9,387 bases of DNA from Micrococcales bacterium (GTDB lineage Bacteria > Actinomycetota > Actinomycetes > Actinomycetales > Dermatophilaceae), in the NCBI GenBank assembly GCA_030452775.1, contig JAKDLQ010000082.1, positions 1 to 9,387 on the forward strand, written 5' to 3'. The position numbers and the translations under genes were made by a program. The notes under the pieces were generated by a model. The model did not search any database. It was not told the origin of the DNA and worked only from the letters and a program-made list of their open reading frames with translations. How positions within the stretch are numbered: the first letter of the stretch is position 1; every line of letters begins with the position of its first letter. Shown here piece after piece: positions 8,794 to 9,387 of this stretch.

Positions 8794-8811
8794 TGTCCAC
8801 CTGGGTGGACA
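8794..8811 (+). terminator. palindromic hairpin after the fic-like gene
   Basis: TGTCCACC (8794-8801) and GGTGGACA (8804-8811) form an 18-bp palindrome with a 2-nt centre; as RNA it gives a 7-bp stem with a CTGG loop. It begins 25 nt after the fic-like stop. No T-run follows, which is common for actinobacterial terminators. It could instead be an operator for whatever is transcribed downstream. Confidence 0.5.
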
Positions 8812-8869
8812 GTATCTGGCCGTCAAGGGACACAAGCCCTGTTCTTATCCGGCGCCATGAGGTAGAAAG

Positions 8870-9078
8870 GAGCCAGGAACCACATCGCCGAGAGGCGGAG
8901 AACTGGATCCGATGCAAGTCAGATTCTCGAGAAGTGAAATCGGGTACCCACGCGAGAGCAGTTCCCTTGGAACAGTCCACCCCCGGACATAAGGACGGGG
9001 CGACAGCGACACGACTGGGCGCTTGATAACCCGAGACTTCTCGCGGAGGCCCGACGACCTCGGTCGACGGGCCTCCAC
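8870..9078 (+). ncRNA. candidate structured small RNA between the fic-like gene and ssd (boundaries approximate)
   Basis: The 471 nt between 8769 and 9239 hold no plausible gene, yet a run of complementary segments can fold in order on the plus strand. CGCC-GAGA-GGCG (8886-8897) has a GNRA loop. CCGAT (8909-8913) pairs with ATCGG (8939-8943) around TTCTCGAGAA (8924-8933). CGCGAGA (8951-8957) pairs with TCTCGCG (9039-9045), enclosing GTTCC-CTT-GGAAC (8961-8973) and GTCC-ACCCCC-GGAC (8975-8988, a C-rich loop). A strong terminator-like stem (9045-9076) closes the region. A weak -10 (TAGAAA, 8863-8868) would start an RNA near 8875, about 200 nt long. In M. tuberculosis, as I recall, the sRNAs B11 (6C family) and MTS2823 (Ms1) lie beside ssd, so position also favours an RNA gene. 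I cannot assign it to 6C or Ms1: the two C-rich loops expected close together in 6C are not clearly both present. Confidence 0.45.
9045..9076. terminator. strong hairpin terminator of the candidate sRNA
   Basis: Perfect 9-bp arms GGAGGCCCG (9045-9053) and CGGGCCTCC (9068-9076) enclose a second 4-bp stem CGAC/GTCG with a CTCG loop. This is the most stable stem in the gene-free region. No T-run follows on the plus strand, so factor-assisted or U-less termination would be implied. Confidence 0.6.
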
Positions 9079-9152
9079 CATGTGCGCCGACCTGTAGGCG
9101 GAGCCCCGCTCACCTCCTTCGGCGCGCCTTACCCACGTCGAGTGGCCTCAGA

Positions 9153-9174
9153 GTCCACAGGCCCCCCTGCGGAT
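9153..9174 (+). other. C-loop hairpin in the ssd upstream region
   Basis: GTCCACAG (9153-9160) can pair with CTGCGGAT (9167-9174), with one A-C mismatch and a G-T pair, around a GCCCCC loop. It lies 66 nt before the ssd ATG. It may be part of the ssd leader or of a second small RNA. It shares GTCCAC with the hairpins at 8795 and 8975. Little else can be said of 9079-9239; no clear ssd promoter was seen. Confidence 0.3.
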
Positions 9175-9239
9175 GGCGCTCATCCACAACCGCGCCTCAG
9201 ACACTCGCGTTCGAGGCCCGGCGCGGCGAGGGTCGCTTC

Positions 9240-9338
9240 ATGGGACAGATCATCGCCTTCGTGCCTGCTTCGGGCGGGGTCGGGGCCACGACGCTCGGCG
9301 CGGCGCTCGCCGGGCGAGCCGCCGCCCCACCAAGTTAA
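9240..9338 (+). CDS. N-terminus of Ssd/CpaE-like (ParA/MinD superfamily) ATPase, broken at the contig end
   Basis: An ATG at 9240 with GAGGG 7 nt upstream (9228-9232) opens a frame reading MGQIIAFVPASGGVGATTLG then AALAGRAA. This is the first beta strand and deviant Walker A region (SGGVGATT) of the septum-site-determining/CpaE/TadZ branch of ParA-MinD ATPases, which normally run to about 350-400 residues. Such proteins act in septum placement or in positioning tight-adherence pili at the membrane. After about residue 28 the frame changes character (APPS) and meets TAA at 9336-9338. The remaining bases are low-complexity G/C, so the gene is most likely intact in the organism and corrupted here by the sequence end. 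Calling it ssd rests on only ~28 residues plus neighbourhood. Confidence 0.6.
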   Translation: MGQIIAFVPASGGVGATTLGAALAGRAAAPPS

Positions 9339-9387
9339 GTGGTGGCCGCCGCCCACCCCCCGGGCGGGGGGGGGCGCGAGGTGGTAG
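9339..9387. repeat. low-complexity G/C end sequence, probable assembly artefact
   Basis: The final bases contain CCCCCC next to GGGCGGGGGGGGG, a homopolymer palindrome unlike anything else in the window. They immediately follow the point where the ssd-like frame breaks. This looks like poor-quality or chimeric read ends at the edge of a contig rather than genome sequence. Confidence 0.55.

Noticed and set aside
8860..9100. Possible group II intron, riboswitch (cobalamin, ydaO) or tmRNA/RNase P RNA in the ssd upstream region
   Set aside because: I looked for their conserved cores (domain V, cobalamin box, RNase P and tmRNA consensus) and saw none.
9082..9387. Plus-strand open frame running to the window end
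   Set aside because: Pro/Arg/Ser-rich translation, in a different frame from the ssd-like N-terminus that has a ribosome-binding site and ATPase motif.

Overview
The window is high-GC DNA with actinobacterial codon use. It is most likely from the Actinomycetota, and gene content fits a Micrococcales-type soil or environmental actinomycete. The family is not resolvable by eye. Supporting evidence is a Holin-X type membrane protein, a type II tryptophanyl-tRNA synthetase (signature LTGDRPTG), a Fic-like protein beside the start of a septum-site-determining (Ssd/CpaE-like) ATPase, and acs and nhaA nearby. Similar acs/nhaA/ssd neighbourhoods are known in Streptomyces and mycobacteria (from memory, not searched).

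Layout. Positions 1-2756 hold a leftward cluster: a NYN-LOTUS ribonuclease-like protein, nhaA (7 nt downstream, probably translationally coupled), then a two-helix Holin-X family protein cut by the window edge. Rightward from 2814 is a DEAD-box RNA helicase whose GTG start appears leaderless. Its 3' end converges on leftward acs (acetyl-CoA synthetase). The acs 5' region carries a long inverted repeat. Next is a leftward trpS relic: the anchor motifs of type II TrpRS are present, but about 100 residues of the catalytic fold are missing and the reading frame changes. Divergent from it is a Fic-fold protein with a degraded active-site motif, again with a leaderless-type promoter.

The last 620 nt contain a palindromic terminator-like hairpin after the fic-like gene and a gene-free stretch rich in nested hairpins that ends in a very strong stem (candidate small RNA). 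They end with the first ~28 residues of an Ssd/CpaE-like ATPase, which run abruptly into a stop and G/C homopolymer. That looks like a damaged contig end.

Most of the window is housekeeping: RNA metabolism (helicase, NYN nuclease), acetate activation, Na+/H+ homeostasis and cell-division/morphology neighbours. I see no defence island, prophage, transposon or CRISPR array. The points most worth follow-up are the structured intergenic region next to ssd, the broken trpS, the catalytically degenerate Fic protein, the Ca2+-loop-like tail on NhaA, the acs-upstream inverted repeat, and the two identically spaced leaderless promoters.
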